DNA from: a virus
Virus record (IMG/VR): IMGVR_UViG_3300048586_000424
Coordinates: 1-46,974 of that record
Direction: 5' to 3' (one strand)
DNA length: 46,974 nucleotides
Shown: positions 45,802 to 46,974 of the stretch, in pieces
Numbering within the stretch: the stretch's first letter is position 1
How the letters are laid out: every line of letters begins with the position of its first letter
The notes under the pieces: model-generated
What the model was told of the DNA's origin: nothing
The model's input: only the letters and a program-made list of their open reading frames with translations
The model's database searches: none
Position numbers and translations under genes: made by a program

Positions 45802-46253
45802 GGTCGGCCGCTTCCACCCGACTTGCCAATCTGTCGGTTGAGGCTACGCTGAGCACGCACAGGGGTGTAGCGAGACTGGTTGGTGATGCGGAGCTTCGTC
45901 GCCTTCTTGCTGATGGCGTCGCTCTCACGGTCTCTCATCATCAACAACTTGTTGTAGTCTGCCAGGTCGGTCAGCTTCAATCCGCCCTTCCTGTTCTCAA
46001 TGCGTTCAATGAACGACGTCAGCTTCTCGAACGTCTCACTATGCGCACAGTACTCAGCCAACAGCAGCTGAAGTGCCGGCGTCACAAACATGTCCTCGGC
46101 CTCAGTGTTGACGACCTCATTCCAAATCTCGGCTTGCCGCTTGGTGAGGCGAGGATGGGGTGCAGGACGGCCTGGCCGAAGCGGCCCGACCTTTCCTTCG
46201 TTCTCCGCAACCAACGAAAGGAATGCGGCTGACTTTCTTCCACGTGTTGCCAT
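45789..46253 (-). CDS. terS: Terminase small subunit (P27 type)
   Basis: A 154-residue protein of the P27-like small terminase family: MATRGRKSAAFLSLV, RPAPHPRLTKRQAEIWNEVV and a helical oligomer region (LLLAEYCAHSETFEKLTSFI), with a basic C-terminus (PVRAQRSLNRQIGKSGGSGR). It recognises the packaging site and recruits the large subunit. It follows the HNH-kinase gene by 41 bases, in the typical HNH-TerS-TerL order of HK97-like phages. Confidence 0.88.
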   Translation of the reverse strand: MATRGRKSAAFLSLVAENEGKVGPLRPGRPAPHPRLTKRQAEIWNEVVNTEAEDMFVTPALQLLLAEYCAHSETFEKLTSFIERIENRKGGLKLTDLADYNKLLMMRDRESDAISKKATKLRITNQSRYTPVRAQRSLNRQIGKSGGSGRPWES

Positions 46254-46294
46254 GGGTCCTATCTCCAGAAGCTATCTCGGCAAAGTTAGGCTTT

Positions 46295-46974
46295 TCATTT
46301 TTTAGCTCCACCCCGCTGGGGTCCAGACAGAGAGTTGGAGTATTTCTCCCCTCCCCCCCTGGTATCGGATGAGCCCCCAGAGTCCTCTGGCCACCCATCC
46401 AGACCTATGCGCTTCCTACCAGCACCACGTAGTTCTTCACCCCACCATTGGTTGGGAGAGTACCATCGTTTGATTGCGGAGACGAGCTCCGGAGTTCCCC
46501 TGTCGATTGCACGTTGGATGCAAACGCTTTCCCCTGGGTTGAGGAGATGCACTGTTCCGTTCAGCTTCCCTGCCCACCAATCGCGCTCAGCCTTTGTCGG
46601 TGCCGACACGATGAAGAACGCAGCGCCAGACTTACGCAGGTGCAGAGTGCCGAGCAGCGTGTTCCGCTTCCGGAGCACGTCGCTCAAGTCCTTCTTCTGC
46701 ACCCTCCTGCCTGCTATCGCATCGAGGTCGATGACAACATCAGCAGGTCGCGCCCTCTCAGTCACCCATGTGGTCTTGCCCGAGGCAGGTGCACCACAGA
46801 CAATAGTGAGGGGCACAGCACTGGGCTTCAACCAGACAGGGTGAGTGTAACTAATGAAGCGCTCGGCATTCTCCCTGTCGGTCTTATCATCGTGGCAGGG
46901 GTTGCACAGTGACTGTGTGTTGTCGTCGATATCCAGGCCACCCTGATGCAACGGCACGATGTGGTCAACCTGGT
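46295..46974 (-). CDS. HNH endonuclease-P-loop fusion, C-terminal part
   Basis: Continuation of the gene at 1-322. In the joined circle the protein has 271 residues and ends at 46295. This part carries the end of the HNH domain (LCNPCHDDKT), the Walker A GAPASGKTT, VVIDLDAIAGRR, HLRKSGAAFFIVSAPT (Walker-B-like strand) and WWAGKLNGTVHLL with a hydrophilic C-terminus (GGSSDTRGGGEKYSNSLSGP). The second domain resembles zeta-toxin or polynucleotide-kinase-type P-loop proteins (GxPxSGKTT, then V--D-D). It immediately precedes the terminase genes. Confidence 0.88.
   Translation of the reverse strand, partial: QVDHIVPLHQGGLDIDDNTQSLCNPCHDDKTDRENAERFISYTHPVWLKPSAVPLTIVCGAPASGKTTWVTERARPADVVIDLDAIAGRRVQKKDLSDVLRKRNTLLGTLHLRKSGAAFFIVSAPTKAERDWWAGKLNGTVHLLNPGESVCIQRAIDRGTPELVSAIKRWYSPNQWWGEELRGAGRKRIGLDGWPEDSGGSSDTRGGGEKYSNSLSGPQRGGAKK
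46789..46974. repeat. Terminal redundancy, right copy
   Basis: Repeat of bases 1-186 with one mismatch at 46916. See the left copy. Removing either copy leaves a 46,788-base circle. Confidence 0.95.

Noticed and set aside
1-46974. CRISPR array, insertion sequence, integrase or attachment site
   Set aside because: No regularly spaced repeats, no transposase or integrase motifs and no att-like repeats other than the terminal overlap were seen.

Overview
The window is one complete tailed-phage genome. Its last 186 bases (46789-46974) repeat its first 186 with a single mismatch, and an HNH-nuclease gene that is cut at both ends becomes one intact 271-codon frame when the ends are joined, giving a circle of about 46,788 bp. 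The virion genes are those of a siphovirus: HK97-type terminase, portal, fused protease-capsid, and a tail module in the gene order of the Rhodobacter gene transfer agent (major tail protein, chaperones, tape measure, DUF2460, DUF2163, NlpC/P60, hub). The GC-rich sequence, the alphaproteobacterial GTA-like tail and a PEPxxWA-CTERM sorting motif suggest an alphaproteobacterial host, perhaps a sphingomonad; this is inference. I see no integrase, excisionase or CI-type repressor, so the phage looks virulent.

Layout. (1) Late strand (minus): a transcription unit starts at a promoter at 909-937, runs through a NusG-like antiterminator (405-884), crosses the contig ends through HNH-kinase, small and large terminase, protease-capsid, two small head proteins, a glycosyltransferase-like protein, portal, a collagen-like/carbohydrate-binding-like protein, connector, a second glycosyltransferase-like protein, head-tail joining proteins, tail genes, receptor-binding-like protein, holin-like proteins, GH19 endolysin and a lipoprotein, and ends at a bidirectional terminator at 24612-24661. 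(2) A short control and replication region (890-3640): one plus-strand gene, a noncoding block rich in inverted repeats and ATGCGG motifs (possible origin), and a primase-helicase gene on minus. (3) Early strand (plus, 3609-24612): about ten small unknown genes, a DUF2786 protein, an ADP-ribosyltransferase-like protein, a structured leader RNA, a nucleotide-metabolism cluster, UDG-PolA fusion polymerase, Cas4-like nuclease, Sak4-like recombinase, ssDNA-binding protein, VRR-NUC nuclease, SNF2-like helicase, then small genes that mostly have their own promoter, and finally four small membrane-type genes including the PEP-CTERM-like one.

How it may work together. The strongest system-level signal is at 9624-13696: dNMP-kinase-like, MazG-like pyrophosphohydrolase, three consecutive thymidylate-synthase-superfamily proteins and a dCMP deaminase. 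All three ThyA-like proteins keep the nucleophilic Cys and Arg-Ser, and all three carry Asp where thymidylate synthase has the dUMP-selecting Asn, the substitution known from T4 dCMP hydroxymethylase. Together with two paralogous glycosyltransferase-like proteins this resembles a T4-like cytosine hypermodification pathway assembled from different parts. Other notable items are a hairpin RNA (8799-8921) whose loop is complementary to the conserved ribosome-binding leader of many phage genes, ten promoters with an identical 17-base spacer, and a NusG paralogue heading the late operon.
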